From: Streptomyces sp. CB02261
GTDB lineage: Bacteria; Actinomycetota; Actinomycetes; Streptomycetales; Streptomycetaceae
DNA length: 64,000 nucleotides
Assembly (NCBI RefSeq): GCF_001905665.1
Contig: NZ_LIVX01000002.1
Coordinates: 755,420-819,419, forward strand
Direction of reading: 5' to 3'
The notes below the pieces were generated by a model that saw only the letters and a program-made list of their open reading frames with translations, searched no databases and was not told the DNA's origin. Below are positions 7,209 to 17,142 of the stretch, one piece after another; within the stretch, counting starts at the first letter, position 1, and the number at the start of each line of letters is the position of its first letter. The position numbers and the translations under genes were made by a program.

Positions 7209-7870
7209 CCGAGGGGCTCTTCCCCCGTGAGCGGGCCGTCGTCGCGCCCGGCGCCGTGCACGTGCCCGCGTGGCTGCCGTTCGCGCGGCAGCGGGAGCTG
7301 GTGGACGCCTGCCGGGAGTGGGGGCGCGCGGTGCCGTACCGGCACACCGTGCTGCCCGGCGGGGGTGTCATGTCGGTGCGGTCTCTGTGCCTGGGCCGGC
7401 AGTGGGTGCCGTACCGCTATCTCGACACGGTGGGCGTCGAACTGCCGGACTGGCTCGTCGCCCTGGGCCGGGAGGCGCTCGTCGAGGCGTACGGCGACGC
7501 GGGCGGTTTCACCCCCGACACCGCGCTGGTGAACTTCTACGCGCCGGGGGCGCGGATGGGCATGCACCAGGACCGGGAGGAGCGCGCGGACGCGCCGGTG
7601 GTGTCGCTGAGCCTCGGCGACCGGTGCGTGTTCCGCTTCGGGAACGAGGAGGGCCGGGGCCGGCCGTATCAGGACGTCGAGCTGGCCTCCGGTGACCTCT
7701 TCGTCTTCGGTGGGGCCTCGCGGTGGGTCCATCACGGGGTGCCCAAGGTGTACCCGGGGACGGGCGAGCCGGCGCTCGGCCTCACCGGCCGGCTCAACAT
7801 CACGCTCCGGGAGACCGGACTGCAGGGCGGCGGGACGCCCCCTGGGGGCGTGTCGCGGAACACGCTTTAG
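7205..7870 (+). CDS. alkB: AlkB-type 2-oxoglutarate/Fe(II)-dependent DNA repair dioxygenase
   Basis: 221 residues. The iron triad is visible as H121-x-D123 ('MHQDREE') and H177 ('ASRWVHHGV'), with the 2-oxoglutarate-binding Arg196 and Arg202 in 'RLNITLR'. 'VNFYAPGARMGMHQD' is the AlkB substrate-side signature. It should oxidatively demethylate 1-methyladenine and 3-methylcytosine in DNA or RNA. The start is GTG 7205, overlapping the ogt stop (GTGA). A permease gene begins 10 bases after the stop. Confidence 0.95.
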   Translation: MTEGLFPRERAVVAPGAVHVPAWLPFARQRELVDACREWGRAVPYRHTVLPGGGVMSVRSLCLGRQWVPYRYLDTVGVELPDWLVALGREALVEAYGDAGGFTPDTALVNFYAPGARMGMHQDREERADAPVVSLSLGDRCVFRFGNEEGRGRPYQDVELASGDLFVFGGASRWVHHGVPKVYPGTGEPALGLTGRLNITLRETGLQGGGTPPGGVSRNTL

Positions 7871-7880
7871 GCTGCGGCGC

Positions 7881-9119
7881 ATGACACCGGAACTGCGCCG
7901 CTCCCTCGGCCTCTTCGACGCGGTCGTGATCGGGCTCGGCGCCATGGTGGGGGCCGGGATCTTCGTCGCCCTCGGGCCCGCCGCCGGGGCGGCCGGGTCG
8001 GGGGGCGGGCTGCTCGGGGCGCTCGGGATCGCCGCCGTCGTCGCGTACTGCAACGCCATGGCCTCGGCCCGGCTCGCGGCCCGCCACCCCCGCTCGGGCG
8101 GCACCTATGTGTACGGTCGCGAATGCCTCGGATCGTTCTGGGGCTATCTGGCCGGCTGGGCCTTCGTGGTGGGCAAGACGGCCTCGTGCGCGGCGATGGC
8201 CCTGACGGTCGGGGTGTACGTGTGGCCGGGGCACGCGCACGTGGTGGCGGTGGCCGCCGTGGTGGCCCTGACGGCCGTCAACTACGGGGGAGTTCAGAAG
8301 TCGGCGCTGCTGACGCGGGTGATCGTGGCCCTGGTCCTCGCCGTGCTCGCCGCCGTCTGCGCGGTGTCCCTCGGGGCCGGCGGGACGGCGCCGGCCACGG
8401 TCGGCGAGGAGCTCACGGCGGGTGGGGTGCTCCAGGCCGCGGGTTTGCTCTTCTTCGCATTCGCGGGGTACGCGCGGATCGCCACGCTCGGGGAGGAGGT
8501 CCGCGACCCGGCGCGGACGATCCCCCGCGCGGTGCCGACGGCCCTCGGGATCACCCTCGCCGTGTACGTGCTCGTGGCGGTGAGCGTGCTCGCCGTCCTC
8601 GGTCCCGCGGCCCTCGCGGACTCCCCCGTCCCGCTCGCGGACGCGGCCCGCGCGGCGGGCGCCGCCTGGCTGGTGCCGGTGGTGACCGTGGGCGCGGCGG
8701 TCGCGGCGCTCGGCTCGCTGCTGTCGCTGATCCTCGGGGTGTCCCGCACGACGCTCGCGATGGCGCGGGACGGGTACCTGCCGGCCGTGCTGGCCGCCGT
8801 GCATCCCCGCTTCCAGGTGCCGCACCGGGCGGAGCTGGCGGTGGGCGCCGTGGTGGCCCTGGTGGCGGCGACGGCGGACGTGCGGGCCGCGATCGGCTTC
8901 TCGTCGTTCGGGGTGCTCGTCTACTACGGGATCGCGAACGCCTCCGCCTGGACCCTGGGCGGGCGGAGCCGGCCGCTGGCCGCGCTCGGTCTGGCCGGGT
9001 GCGGGGCGCTCGCGTTCGCGCTGCCGCTCGGGTCGGTCCTGGCGGGTTCGGGGGTCGTCGCGGCCGGGGTGGTGGCCTGGGCCGTCAGCCGGGGGCGGCC
9101 CGTGCCCCCGCGGACCTGA
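7881..9119 (+). CDS. APC-superfamily amino acid permease
   Basis: 412-residue integral membrane protein with about 12 hydrophobic segments. The first carries 'IGLGAMVGAGIFVALGP', the G(S/A)G(I)F substrate-site hallmark of the amino acid-polyamine-organocation family. 'RIATLGEEVRDPARTIPRAV' is the conserved segment after the sixth helix. The transported amine or amino acid cannot be read from the sequence. It is the last gene of the ogt-alkB unit, 10 bases downstream of alkB; no link to alkylation repair is known to me. Confidence 0.88.
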   Translation: MTPELRRSLGLFDAVVIGLGAMVGAGIFVALGPAAGAAGSGGGLLGALGIAAVVAYCNAMASARLAARHPRSGGTYVYGRECLGSFWGYLAGWAFVVGKTASCAAMALTVGVYVWPGHAHVVAVAAVVALTAVNYGGVQKSALLTRVIVALVLAVLAAVCAVSLGAGGTAPATVGEELTAGGVLQAAGLLFFAFAGYARIATLGEEVRDPARTIPRAVPTALGITLAVYVLVAVSVLAVLGPAALADSPVPLADAARAAGAAWLVPVVTVGAAVAALGSLLSLILGVSRTTLAMARDGYLPAVLAAVHPRFQVPHRAELAVGAVVALVAATADVRAAIGFSSFGVLVYYGIANASAWTLGGRSRPLAALGLAGCGALAFALPLGSVLAGSGVVAAGVVAWAVSRGRPVPPRT

Positions 9120-9161
9120 GGGCCGGGCCCGCGGGCCGCGCACGACGTGTCCCCCGGTCCG

Positions 9162-9560
9162 TCAGCGGGCCGCGTACATGTGCCCCTGGTCCGTGGGGAC
9201 GATCTCCTTGCCGAGGGGCAGCAGCGACACCGGGATCAGCTTGAAGTTCGCGATGCCGAGCGGGATGCCGATGATCGTGACGCAGAGGACGATGCCGGTG
9301 GTGATGTGGCCGAGGGCGAGCCACCAGCCGGCGAGGATCAGCCACAGGACGTTGCCGACGAGGGAGGGGGCTCCCGCGTCGCCGCGGTCGACGACCGTCT
9401 GCCCGAAGGGCCACAGGGCGTAGACGCCGATGCGGAAGGCGGCGAGTCCGAAGGGGATACCGATGATCGTGATGCAGAGCAGGACGCCCGCGAGCATGTA
9501 GCCCAGGAACATCCAGAAGCCGCACAGGATCAGCCAAATGACGTTGAGGATCGTCTTCAC
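9162..9560 (-). CDS. YccF domain-containing membrane protein
   Basis: 132 residues made of two YccF repeats, each with a hydrophobic pair followed by 'IIGIPFG' or 'IIGIPLG'; about four membrane segments in all. Function is unknown across the family. It starts at GTG 9560, overlapping the htpX stop by 4 bases, so translation is coupled to that membrane protease. A role in membrane quality control is only suggested by this context. Confidence 0.88.
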   Translation of the reverse strand: MKTILNVIWLILCGFWMFLGYMLAGVLLCITIIGIPFGLAAFRIGVYALWPFGQTVVDRGDAGAPSLVGNVLWLILAGWWLALGHITTGIVLCVTIIGIPLGIANFKLIPVSLLPLGKEIVPTDQGHMYAAR

Positions 9561-10420
9561 GGGCGGTGACCTGCCATCTGTTCGAGCCGGGCGATCCGCT
9601 CGGCCATCGGCGGGTGGGTGGAGAACATCTTGGACATGCCCTGACCGGGCCGGAACGGGTTCGCGATCATCATGTGGCTCGCGGTCTCGATCCGGGGCTC
9701 GGCGGGCAGCGGGAGTTGCTTCGTGCCGGCGTCCAGCTTCCGCAGGGCGCTGGCCAGGGCGAGCGGGTCGCCGGTGAGCTGGGCGCCGGAGGCGTCGGCC
9801 TCGTATTCGCGGGAGCGGGAGATGGCCAGCTGGATGACCGAGGCGGCGACCGGGCCGAGGATCATGATCAGGAGCATCCCGAGCAGTCCGGGGCCGTCGT
9901 CGTCGCTGGAGCGGCCGACCGGGATCAGCCAGGCGAAGTTGACCAGGAACAGGATCACGGAGGCGAGCGCTCCGGCGACCGAGGAGATGAGGATGTCCCG
10001 GTTGTAGACGTGGCTGAGCTCGTGGCCGATGACCCCGCGCAGCTCGCGCTCGTCGAGGAGGGCGAGGATGCCCTCGGTGCAGCAGACGGCGGCGTTGCGC
10101 GGGTTCCGGCCGGTCGCGAAGGCGTTCGGCGCCTGGGTCGGCGAGATGTAGAGCCGGGGCATGGGCTGGCGCGCCTGTGTGGACAGCTCCCGCACCAGTC
10201 GGTAGAGCGCGGGCGCCTCGAACTCGCTGACCGGGCGGGCGCGCATGGCCCGCAGCGCCAGCTTGTCGCTGTTCCAGTACGCGTACGCGTTGGTGCCGAG
10301 CGCCACGACGAGCGCGACGATCAGCCCCGTACGCCCGAAGAAGCTGCCGATGACGATGATGAGGGCCGAGAGCCCTCCGAGAAGTACGGCGGTCCTCAGC
10401 CCGTTGTGCCGGCGGTGCAC
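9557..10420 (-). CDS. htpX: M48-family membrane zinc metalloprotease HtpX
   Basis: 287 residues. Two N-terminal membrane helices are followed by the zinc site '[10 protein letters not shown]' (HExxH) and a distal '[11 protein letters not shown]' that supplies the third ligand, with two more hydrophobic segments between. HtpX degrades misfolded membrane proteins from the cytoplasmic face. It is followed by the coupled yccF gene. Upstream, about 160 bases without a gene separate it from nuoN2 on the same strand; I see no heat-shock operator there. Confidence 0.95.
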   Translation of the reverse strand: MHRRHNGLRTAVLLGGLSALIIVIGSFFGRTGLIVALVVALGTNAYAYWNSDKLALRAMRARPVSEFEAPALYRLVRELSTQARQPMPRLYISPTQAPNAFATGRNPRNAAVCCTEGILALLDERELRGVIGHELSHVYNRDILISSVAGALASVILFLVNFAWLIPVGRSSDDDGPGLLGMLLIMILGPVAASVIQLAISRSREYEADASGAQLTGDPLALASALRKLDAGTKQLPLPAEPRIETASHMMIANPFRPGQGMSKMFSTHPPMAERIARLEQMAGHRP

Positions 10421-10582
10421 GGTACGCCCTCCAAGTGGTGCGGCAGGGGAACCCTTTGCGTTTCATCCACTCGTCCAGTGGACCCTTCCGTACTGGTCAA
10501 CGCCAGGCGGGAGGTTCGGGTTCCCCCGGCCGTACCGGGGGCGCTGTGGGCCGTTCGGGTCAGAGGGCCGCCGTAGGGGCCG

Positions 10583-12085
10583 TCAGAAGAGGCTGTTGGC
10601 GGCGAACCGGAGCGCGAACTGCGGGTAACCCGACAGCACGGCGCCGGCGCCGGCGGTCAGCGCGATCGCCAGGGTGATCGGCGCGGGGGACCTGGGGGCG
10701 GCCTTCTCGACGGCGGCCCCTTCCGGCGTGCGGAAGAGCAGGGCCGTCCAGCGGAGGTAGTAGAAAAGGGCGATCACGACGTTGATGCCCATGACCACGG
10801 CCAGCCAGCCGAGGCCCGCGTCGACGGCCGCGGAGAAGACGGTCACCTTGGCGAAGAGGCCGATGATGCCCGGGGGCAGCCCGGCCAGGTTCAGCAGGAA
10901 GAACGCGAGCGCGAGGGCGGCGGCGGGGCTGCTCGCGTACAGGCCCCGGTAGTCCGCGATCCGGTTGCCCGGGTGGCTGCGGGCTACCAGCGCGACGACG
11001 GCGAACGCGCCGAGGTTCACCACGGCGTACATCAGGGCGTAGGCGACGGTGGCGCCGATCTGGTCGTCGCTGGAGTACGCGGCGGCGGCGATCGGCACCA
11101 GGAGGTAGCCCGCCTGGGCGACGGAGGACCAGGCGAGCAGCCGGACCGCGCTCCACGCGCGCGTGGAGACCTGCCGCAGGGCTGCGACGTTGCCCGCGGT
11201 CATGGTGAGCGCGGCGAGGACGGCGAGCGCCGGGCCCCAGACGTCCGCGTACGACGGGAACGCGACGACCGTCACCAGGATGAGCCCGGTGAAGCCGACG
11301 GCCTTGCCGACCACGGAGAGGTAGGCGGCGACGGGCAGCGGGGCGCCGACGTACGTGTCGGGCACCCAGAAGTGGAAGGGGACGGCGGCCGTCTTGAAGG
11401 CGAAGCCGACGAGGGTGAGGGCCACGCCCGCCTCGGCGAGCGTCTGGAGCTGGCCGGGCACGTCGTCGAGGCGCTGGGCGAGCTCCGTCAGGTGGAGGGT
11501 GCCGGTCGCCGCGTACACGAAGCTGACGCCGAGGAGGGTGACGGCGGTCGCGGTGACGGAGGAGAGGAAGAACTTGAGCGCCGCCTCGCCGGACCTGCGG
11601 TCGCCGCGCTTGAGGCCGACGAGCGCGAAGGCGGGCAGCGAGGCCACCTCCAGGGCGACGACGAGGGTCGCGAGGTCGCGGGAGGCGGGCAGCAGGGCGG
11701 CGCCCGCGGCCGAGGAGAGCAGCAGGAACCAGAATTCGCCGGCCGGGAGCTTCTCCCGGGTCTCGGTGAGCGAGAGCAGGGCCGTCAGGAGCGCGCCGCC
11801 GAGGACGAGCAGCTGGATGACGAGGGTGAAGTGGTCGGCGGTGTAGCTGCAGGCCCTGACCTGGGTGTCCGCGGTGAGGCAGAAGGTGGAGCGGTCGCCG
11901 GCCCGCAGCGGCACGAGGAGGGCGAGGGCGGCGGTGAGGCCGCCGATCGCGGTCCAGCCGAGGAGCTGCTTGCGCTCCTCGGGGACGAACAGGTCGGCGA
12001 CGAGGACGACGAGGGCGATCACGGCCGTCAGGGTGGGGGGCGCGATCGTGAGCCAGTCGACGGACTGGACGAGCGACGACGTCAC
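10583..12085 (-). CDS. nuoN2: second complex I, subunit N (antiporter-like)
   Basis: 500-residue NuoN, a proton-pumping antiporter-like membrane subunit with about 14 helices. It keeps the pumping Glu ('VVALEVASLP') and the TM7 Lys ('FAFKTAAVPFHFWVPDTY'). It is the last gene of the nuo2 cluster. GTG 12085 overlaps the nuoM2 stop by 4 bases. It is divergent from, and about 50 residues shorter than, the NuoN at 51.9 kb, so it is not a recent copy. Confidence 0.93.
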   Translation of the reverse strand: MTSSLVQSVDWLTIAPPTLTAVIALVVLVADLFVPEERKQLLGWTAIGGLTAALALLVPLRAGDRSTFCLTADTQVRACSYTADHFTLVIQLLVLGGALLTALLSLTETREKLPAGEFWFLLLSSAAGAALLPASRDLATLVVALEVASLPAFALVGLKRGDRRSGEAALKFFLSSVTATAVTLLGVSFVYAATGTLHLTELAQRLDDVPGQLQTLAEAGVALTLVGFAFKTAAVPFHFWVPDTYVGAPLPVAAYLSVVGKAVGFTGLILVTVVAFPSYADVWGPALAVLAALTMTAGNVAALRQVSTRAWSAVRLLAWSSVAQAGYLLVPIAAAAYSSDDQIGATVAYALMYAVVNLGAFAVVALVARSHPGNRIADYRGLYASSPAAALALAFFLLNLAGLPPGIIGLFAKVTVFSAAVDAGLGWLAVVMGINVVIALFYYLRWTALLFRTPEGAAVEKAAPRSPAPITLAIALTAGAGAVLSGYPQFALRFAANSLF

Positions 12086-13659
12086 TGGGTGCCTCCGGCG
12101 AGGAGCTTCTGGACGGCCGGGTCGGTGAGGCCGAGGAGGACGGCGGGCCAGAGTCCGGCGAGGACGGTGAGGGCGACGAGCGGGGTCCAGGCGGCGAACT
12201 CGTACCCCTGGACGTCGGCGATCGGCGTCTCTCCGGCGGGCCTGGGGCCGCCCATGCAGACGCGGCGGACGACGAGGAGGAGGTACGCGGCGGTGAGGAG
12301 GGTGCCGAACGCGCCGATCGCCATGAAGGTGAGGAACGCGGGCCGACTGAGGCCCTCGGCCGGCTCGAACGCGCCGAACAGGGCCAGCATCTCGCCCCAG
12401 AACCCGGCCAGGCCGGGCAGTCCGAGGGAGGCGACGGCGGCGAAGGCGAGGAGGGCGCCGAGGCGTGGGGCGCGGCCGTAGAGGGCGGCGCCGGTGGCGC
12501 CCGCGAGGGTGTCGAGGTCGGCGGTGCCGTACCGGTCCTTGACCGCGCCGACCAGGAAGAAGAGGAGGCCGGTGACGAGGCCGTGGGCGACGTTGGCGAA
12601 GAGGGCGCCGTTGACCCCGGTGGGGGTCATGGTGGCGATGCCGAGGAGGACGAAGCCCATGTGGCCGACGGAGGAGTACGCGATGAGTCGCTTGAGGTCG
12701 CCCTTGTTGCCGGGCCGGACGAGGGCGAGGCAGGCGAGCGATCCGTAGATGATCCCGGCGACGGCGAAGGCGGCGAGGTACGGGGCGAAGGTCCGCATCC
12801 CGTCGGGCGTGATCGGCAGGAGGATCCGGACGAAGCCGTAGGTGCCCATCTTGAGCAGGACACCGGCGAGGAGGACCGAGCCGACGGTCGGGGCGGCGGT
12901 GTGGGCGTCCGGGAGCCAGCTGTGCAGCGGCCACATCGGGGTCTTCACCGCGAGCCCGATTCCGATCGCGAGGACGGCGATGACCTGCACGGACGCGGTC
13001 AGTCCCCGGCCGTTGTCGGCGGCGAGCGCCACCATGTCGAACGTGCCCGCCTTCACCCCGATGAGGAGCAGGCCGAGCAGCATGACGACGGAGCCGAGCA
13101 GCGTGTAGAGGATGAACTTCCAGGCGGCGGCCTGCCTGCCCTCGCCGCCCCAGCGGGCGATGAGGAAGTACATCGGGATGAGGACCATCTCGAAGGCCAG
13201 GAAGAACAGGACGAGGTCGAGGACGGCGAAGGTGGCGAGGGTGCCGGACTCCAGGACGAGCAGGAGCGCGACGAAGCCCTTGGGGGAAGGGCCGGCCGGC
13301 ATCTTGAAGTAGCTGTACAGCGCGCAGAGGAAGGTCAGCAGCGCGGTCAGGACCAGGAGGGGGAGGGAGATGCCGTCGACACCGAGGTGGATGCGCACGT
13401 CGAGTGCCCTGATCCAGCTGATGTCCGTGGTGGCCTGCATCTTCGACGGCTGGTCGTGGTCGAAGCCCAGGGTGAGGACGATCGTGGCGAGCAGGATCAC
13501 GCCGGTGACGGTGACGCCGTGGCGGAGCACGGCCTGGTCGGGTGACGTCCCCTTCAGTCCGGGCGGGGCCGGGAGGAGGGCGGCGGCCGCGCCGATGAGC
13601 GGCCCGGCGACGATCGACGCCAGAAGGAACTGCATCACGGATTCGCTGATATCGATCAC
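12082..13659 (-). CDS. nuoM2: second complex I, subunit M (antiporter-like)
   Basis: 525 residues. The conserved Glu ('FLAFEMVLIPMYF') and the Lys-containing helix ('LAVKTPMWPLHSWLPDAH') are present, as is 'SYFKMPAG' near the N-terminal third. It should be a proton channel of the membrane arm. The start at 13659 lies 3 bases after the nuoL2 stop; an internal ATG at 13635 is a possible alternative. Confidence 0.93.
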   Translation of the reverse strand: MIDISESVMQFLLASIVAGPLIGAAAALLPAPPGLKGTSPDQAVLRHGVTVTGVILLATIVLTLGFDHDQPSKMQATTDISWIRALDVRIHLGVDGISLPLLVLTALLTFLCALYSYFKMPAGPSPKGFVALLLVLESGTLATFAVLDLVLFFLAFEMVLIPMYFLIARWGGEGRQAAAWKFILYTLLGSVVMLLGLLLIGVKAGTFDMVALAADNGRGLTASVQVIAVLAIGIGLAVKTPMWPLHSWLPDAHTAAPTVGSVLLAGVLLKMGTYGFVRILLPITPDGMRTFAPYLAAFAVAGIIYGSLACLALVRPGNKGDLKRLIAYSSVGHMGFVLLGIATMTPTGVNGALFANVAHGLVTGLLFFLVGAVKDRYGTADLDTLAGATGAALYGRAPRLGALLAFAAVASLGLPGLAGFWGEMLALFGAFEPAEGLSRPAFLTFMAIGAFGTLLTAAYLLLVVRRVCMGGPRPAGETPIADVQGYEFAAWTPLVALTVLAGLWPAVLLGLTDPAVQKLLAGGTQ

Positions 13660-13662
13660 GGC

Positions 13663-15642
13663 TCACGCTCCGGCGACGGCGTTGGCGAGGGCGACGGCGA
13701 CGATCGCCAGGACGACGGAGCCGGCGAGCAGGGCGCTGAGGTAGGTCTGCACGTTGCCGGTCTGGGCGCGGCGGACGAGCCATCCGAGCCCCTTGGTGGC
13801 GCTGCCCGCGCCGCTGACGTAGGTGTCGACGACCTCGCGGTCCAGGAAGCGGACCAGGGAGGCGGCGGCGAGGACGGGCCGGACGAACGCCGCCCGGTAG
13901 ACGGCGTCCAGGTGGAAGCCGTCACCGGCGGGGCCGTGCAGCGGCCCGAGGAGGACGCGGCCGGGGTCGGCCGGGTCCTCGGCGGGGTGCGGCAGGCGCA
14001 GCGCCTCGGCCTCGACCTGACCCGCCTCGGCGTCCGGGTGCGCGACATGCGGTGCGGGGGCGCCGGCCGGGGTCCGGGCGGCGAGGGTGCGCCAGACGGC
14101 GTAGGTGACGGCCGCTCCGGCGACGGCGAGGCCCGTGCCGAGGACGGCCGTGGTGACGGTCGGGGTGAGGGCGTGCCCGTCGAACCAGTCGTCGAGGTAC
14201 GTGACGGTCAGACCGAAGCCGAGGGAGGGGATCGCGAGGACCCACAGGACGCCGGTCATCGCGAGCGGCTGGCGCCCGTGGTCCGGGGCCTCGGCGCCCC
14301 GGCCGCGGAAGGTCCGCAGCCAGAGGCGGAGCGCGTAGGCCGCCGTCAGCAGGGCGGTGAGCAGGCCCGCGACGAGGACGGTCCAGCCGGCCCCGGCCGG
14401 GGCGACGGTCCGGTCCCCGAGCGCGGTGTGCTCGGCGGCCACCAGGACGGCCTCCTTGGAGAAGAAGCCGGCGAAGGGCGGGATCGCGGCGAGCGCGAGG
14501 AGGGCGACGGTCATCGTCCAGTACGCGTCGGGGACCCGCTTCGCGAGGCCGCTCATGCGGGACATGGCGGTCAGCGAGTTCGTACCGGCGGCGTGGATGA
14601 CGGCGCCGGCGGCGAGGAAGAGGAGCGCCTTGAACGCGGCGTGCGACAGGAGGTGGAAGACGGCGGCGCCCCGGTCGCCGACGGCGAGGGCGCCGGCCAT
14701 GTAGCCGAGCTGGCCGATCGTCGAGTAGGCGAGGACCCGCTTGATGTCGTCCTGGGCGAGCGCGGCGAGCGCCGAGCCGACCATGGTGAGCGCGGCCATC
14801 ACGGCGAGCACGGTCATGGCGGCGGCGGAGGCCGCGAAGACGGGCAGCAGCCGGGCCGTGAAGTAGATGCCGGCGGCGACCATCGTCGCCGCGTGGATGA
14901 GCGCGGAGACGGGGGTGGGGCCGGCCATGGCGTCCGGCAGCCAGGTGTGCAGCGGGAACTGGGCCGACTTGCCCGCCACGCCGGCGAGCAGCAGCAGCGC
15001 GACGAGGGTGGGGTGGTCGAGGCCGCCGCTCGCGACGGCGCCGAGGACGCCCGTGATCCGGAAGGTGCCGGCGTCGACGGCGAGCGCGAAGAGACCGATG
15101 AGGAACGGGACGTCACCGAGCTTGGTGACGAGGAAGGCCTTCAGGGAGGCGGACCGCGCCTCGGGGGTCTCCCAGTAGTGGCCGACGAGGAAGTACGAGC
15201 AGATGCCCATGATCTCCCAGCCGACCAGGAGCACCATCAGGTCGCCGGAGTAGACGACGAGCAGCATCGCGGAGGTGAAGAGGGAGACGAGCGCGGCGTA
15301 CGAGGGGTAGCGCGGGTCCTCGCGGAGGTAGCCGGTCGAGTAGATCTGCACACAGGTGGCGACGACGCCGACGAGGACGGCGACGAGGGCCGCGAAGCCG
15401 TCGATGTACAGGGCCAGGTCGATGGGGACCGAGCCGGTGGGGGTGAGCTGGGTGGCGGCCTCGATCGTCTTCCCGCCGCCCTGGCGGACGGCGACGAGGA
15501 CGGCCAGGACGGCGGCGGCGAGCGTCGGCAGCACGGCGAGCGGGCGGACGAGGCCGGGCGCGGTGCGGCCGAGCAGGAGGCCGGCGACGGAGCCGAGGAA
15601 GGGGAGCAGGGGGACGAGGACCGCGAGGGTCGTGGTGGTCAC
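13663..15642 (-). CDS. nuoL2: second complex I, subunit L (antiporter-like)
   Basis: 659 residues, the distal proton pump. '[17 protein letters not shown]' carries the TM5 Glu and '[16 protein letters not shown]' the TM7 Lys, followed by '[15 protein letters not shown]'. The C-terminal lateral-helix region is present, ending in a final hydrophobic anchor. The GTG start at 15642 overlaps the nuoK2 stop by 4 bases. Residues 490-560 form a Pro/Ala/His-rich insertion ('[15 protein letters not shown]') not seen in the other NuoL. Confidence 0.93.
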   Translation of the reverse strand: MTTTTLAVLVPLLPFLGSVAGLLLGRTAPGLVRPLAVLPTLAAAVLAVLVAVRQGGGKTIEAATQLTPTGSVPIDLALYIDGFAALVAVLVGVVATCVQIYSTGYLREDPRYPSYAALVSLFTSAMLLVVYSGDLMVLLVGWEIMGICSYFLVGHYWETPEARSASLKAFLVTKLGDVPFLIGLFALAVDAGTFRITGVLGAVASGGLDHPTLVALLLLAGVAGKSAQFPLHTWLPDAMAGPTPVSALIHAATMVAAGIYFTARLLPVFAASAAAMTVLAVMAALTMVGSALAALAQDDIKRVLAYSTIGQLGYMAGALAVGDRGAAVFHLLSHAAFKALLFLAAGAVIHAAGTNSLTAMSRMSGLAKRVPDAYWTMTVALLALAAIPPFAGFFSKEAVLVAAEHTALGDRTVAPAGAGWTVLVAGLLTALLTAAYALRLWLRTFRGRGAEAPDHGRQPLAMTGVLWVLAIPSLGFGLTVTYLDDWFDGHALTPTVTTAVLGTGLAVAGAAVTYAVWRTLAARTPAGAPAPHVAHPDAEAGQVEAEALRLPHPAEDPADPGRVLLGPLHGPAGDGFHLDAVYRAAFVRPVLAAASLVRFLDREVVDTYVSGAGSATKGLGWLVRRAQTGNVQTYLSALLAGSVVLAIVAVALANAVAGA

Positions 15643-16001
15643 GCGGTGGCCTCGGCCTTCTCGCCGGTGGGCGTGTCGTCGGCGCTCTCGTGCGGCTCCT
15701 CCGCCGTGTCGCGGAGGCGGTCGACGTCCGAGGTGCCCTTGTTGCGGTGGACCATCAGGACGATCGCGAGACCGATGCCGATCTCCGCGGCGGCGATGGC
15801 GATGGTGAAGAGGGTGAGGGCCTGGCCCGCGTGGAGGGTGTCGCGGAGCCAGACGTCGAAGGCGACCAGGTTGAGGTTGACGGCGTTGAGCATCAGCTCG
15901 ACGGACATCAGGACCAGGATCGCGTTGCGGCGGGCGAGGACGCCGTACACGCCGACGGCGAAGAGGAGGGCGGCGAGGACGGCCGGGTAGACGAGATGCA
16001 T
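15639..16001 (-). CDS. nuoK2: second complex I, subunit K
   Basis: 120-residue three-helix NuoK. '[20 protein letters not shown]' contains the membrane Glu needed for proton transfer, and the second Glu is in '[14 protein letters not shown]'. Residues 88-120 form a hydrophilic acidic tail longer than in the NuoK at 57 kb (99 residues). ATG 16001 shares one base with the nuoJ2 stop. Confidence 0.93.
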   Translation of the reverse strand: MHLVYPAVLAALLFAVGVYGVLARRNAILVLMSVELMLNAVNLNLVAFDVWLRDTLHAGQALTLFTIAIAAAEIGIGLAIVLMVHRNKGTSDVDRLRDTAEEPHESADDTPTGEKAEATA

Positions 16002-16558
16002 CAGCGCTCCCCCTCCTTCTTCTTCCGGGAGAGCACGATGGCGCCGACCAGGGCGGCCAGGAGCAGGACGGACAGCGCCTCGAAGGGCAGCACCCAGTGC
16101 CGGAAGAGGATCTCGCCGGTCACCTTCGTGGAGCCCTGGACGGCTCCGTCCAGGTCGATCCAGGTCGTACGGAACGCGTCGACGACCACCCAGACGAGCG
16201 CGGCAGCGGCTGCCAGGGCGACCGCGACGGCGACCGGCCGGTTGCCGGAGTCGGCGTCCGGGGAGTGGCCGATGGGGGCCTTCGTGAGCATGAGCCCGAA
16301 GAGGAGGAGGACGACGACGGAGCCCACGTAGATCAGGACCTGGACCCAGGCGATGAACTCGGCGGTGAGGAGCAGGTACTCCACCGCGAGGCCGCCGAGC
16401 GCCACGACCAGCCAGAGCGCGGCGTGCACGAGCTGGCGGGTGGTGACGGTGACGAGGGCGGCGCCGAGGGTGACGAGGCCGACGAGGACGAAGGCGATCT
16501 CGACGCCGGTCGGCGAGAGGAAGCCGTGGGTCTGCTGTGCCGCGGCGGCGAGGATCAC
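16001..16558 (-). CDS. nuoJ2: second complex I, subunit J
   Basis: 185-residue NuoJ with five hydrophobic segments, including '[20 protein letters not shown]', the conserved third helix with its pi-bulge region. It is much shorter than the 275-residue NuoJ of the complete operon, which has a long hydrophilic tail. GTG 16558 overlaps the nuoI2 stop by 4 bases. Confidence 0.92.
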   Translation of the reverse strand: MILAAAAQQTHGFLSPTGVEIAFVLVGLVTLGAALVTVTTRQLVHAALWLVVALGGLAVEYLLLTAEFIAWVQVLIYVGSVVVLLLFGLMLTKAPIGHSPDADSGNRPVAVAVALAAAAALVWVVVDAFRTTWIDLDGAVQGSTKVTGEILFRHWVLPFEALSVLLLAALVGAIVLSRKKKEGER

Positions 16559-17142
16559 TGCTGCTCCTCCTCGGCCTGGGCGGCCCGGGCGGCGGCTTCG
16601 GCCTCGGCCTGGGCCGCGGCGGCCGCCGCGGCCTTCTCGGCGGCCTTGCGGGCCGCCGCGATCTCCTTCGGCTCCTCCGCGCCAGGGTCGAGCGCGGGCG
16701 GTTCCGGAACCGTCCACATCCACTCGCGGAGCTTGTCGCGCTCGTGGGTGAGCTCGTGGATGTCGGTCTCCGCGTACTCGAACTCGGGCGACCAGAACAG
16801 CGCGTCGAACGGGCACACCTCGATGCAGATACCGCAGTACATGCAGAGCGAGAAGTCGATGGCGAACCGGTCGAGGACGTTCCGGCTGCGCTCGCGGCCA
16901 CCGGGGGCGGCCGCCGGCACCGTCTCCTTGTGGGAGTCGATGTAGATGCACCAGTCGGGGCACTCACGGGCGCAGAGCATGCAGACCGTGCAGTTCTCCT
17001 CGAACAGCCCGATGACCCCGCGGGTGCGGGGCGGCAGCTCGGGCTGGACGTCCGGGTACTGCGCGGTGACGGTCTTCCTCGTCATCGTGCGGAGGGTGAC
17101 GGCGAGGCCCTTGGCGAGGCCTGAGCCGGGGATAGGAGCCAT
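16555..17142 (-). CDS. nuoI2: second complex I, subunit I (two [4Fe-4S] clusters)
   Basis: 195-residue ferredoxin-like NuoI with two complete CxxCxxCxxxCP motifs ('[12 protein letters not shown]' and '[12 protein letters not shown]'), binding N6a/N6b-type clusters. In a complex lacking NuoE, F and G this is the most exposed Fe-S subunit and the likely electron entry point (inference). The last ~45 residues are an Ala/Glu-rich tail, probably helical, absent from the NuoI at 58 kb. ATG 17142 shares one base with the nuoH2 stop. Confidence 0.93.
   Translation of the reverse strand: MAPIPGSGLAKGLAVTLRTMTRKTVTAQYPDVQPELPPRTRGVIGLFEENCTVCMLCARECPDWCIYIDSHKETVPAAAPGGRERSRNVLDRFAIDFSLCMYCGICIEVCPFDALFWSPEFEYAETDIHELTHERDKLREWMWTVPEPPALDPGAEEPKEIAAARKAAEKAAAAAAAQAEAEAAARAAQAEEEQQ

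Noticed and set aside
10973..12481. Long plus-strand open frame (about 500 codons) opposite nuoM2/nuoN2, and many similar long frames opposite other genes
   Set aside because: They are antisense shadows of strongly GC3-biased genes. Their translations are Arg/Gly/Asp-rich low-complexity sequence with no domain, and the opposite strand has a clear family match.
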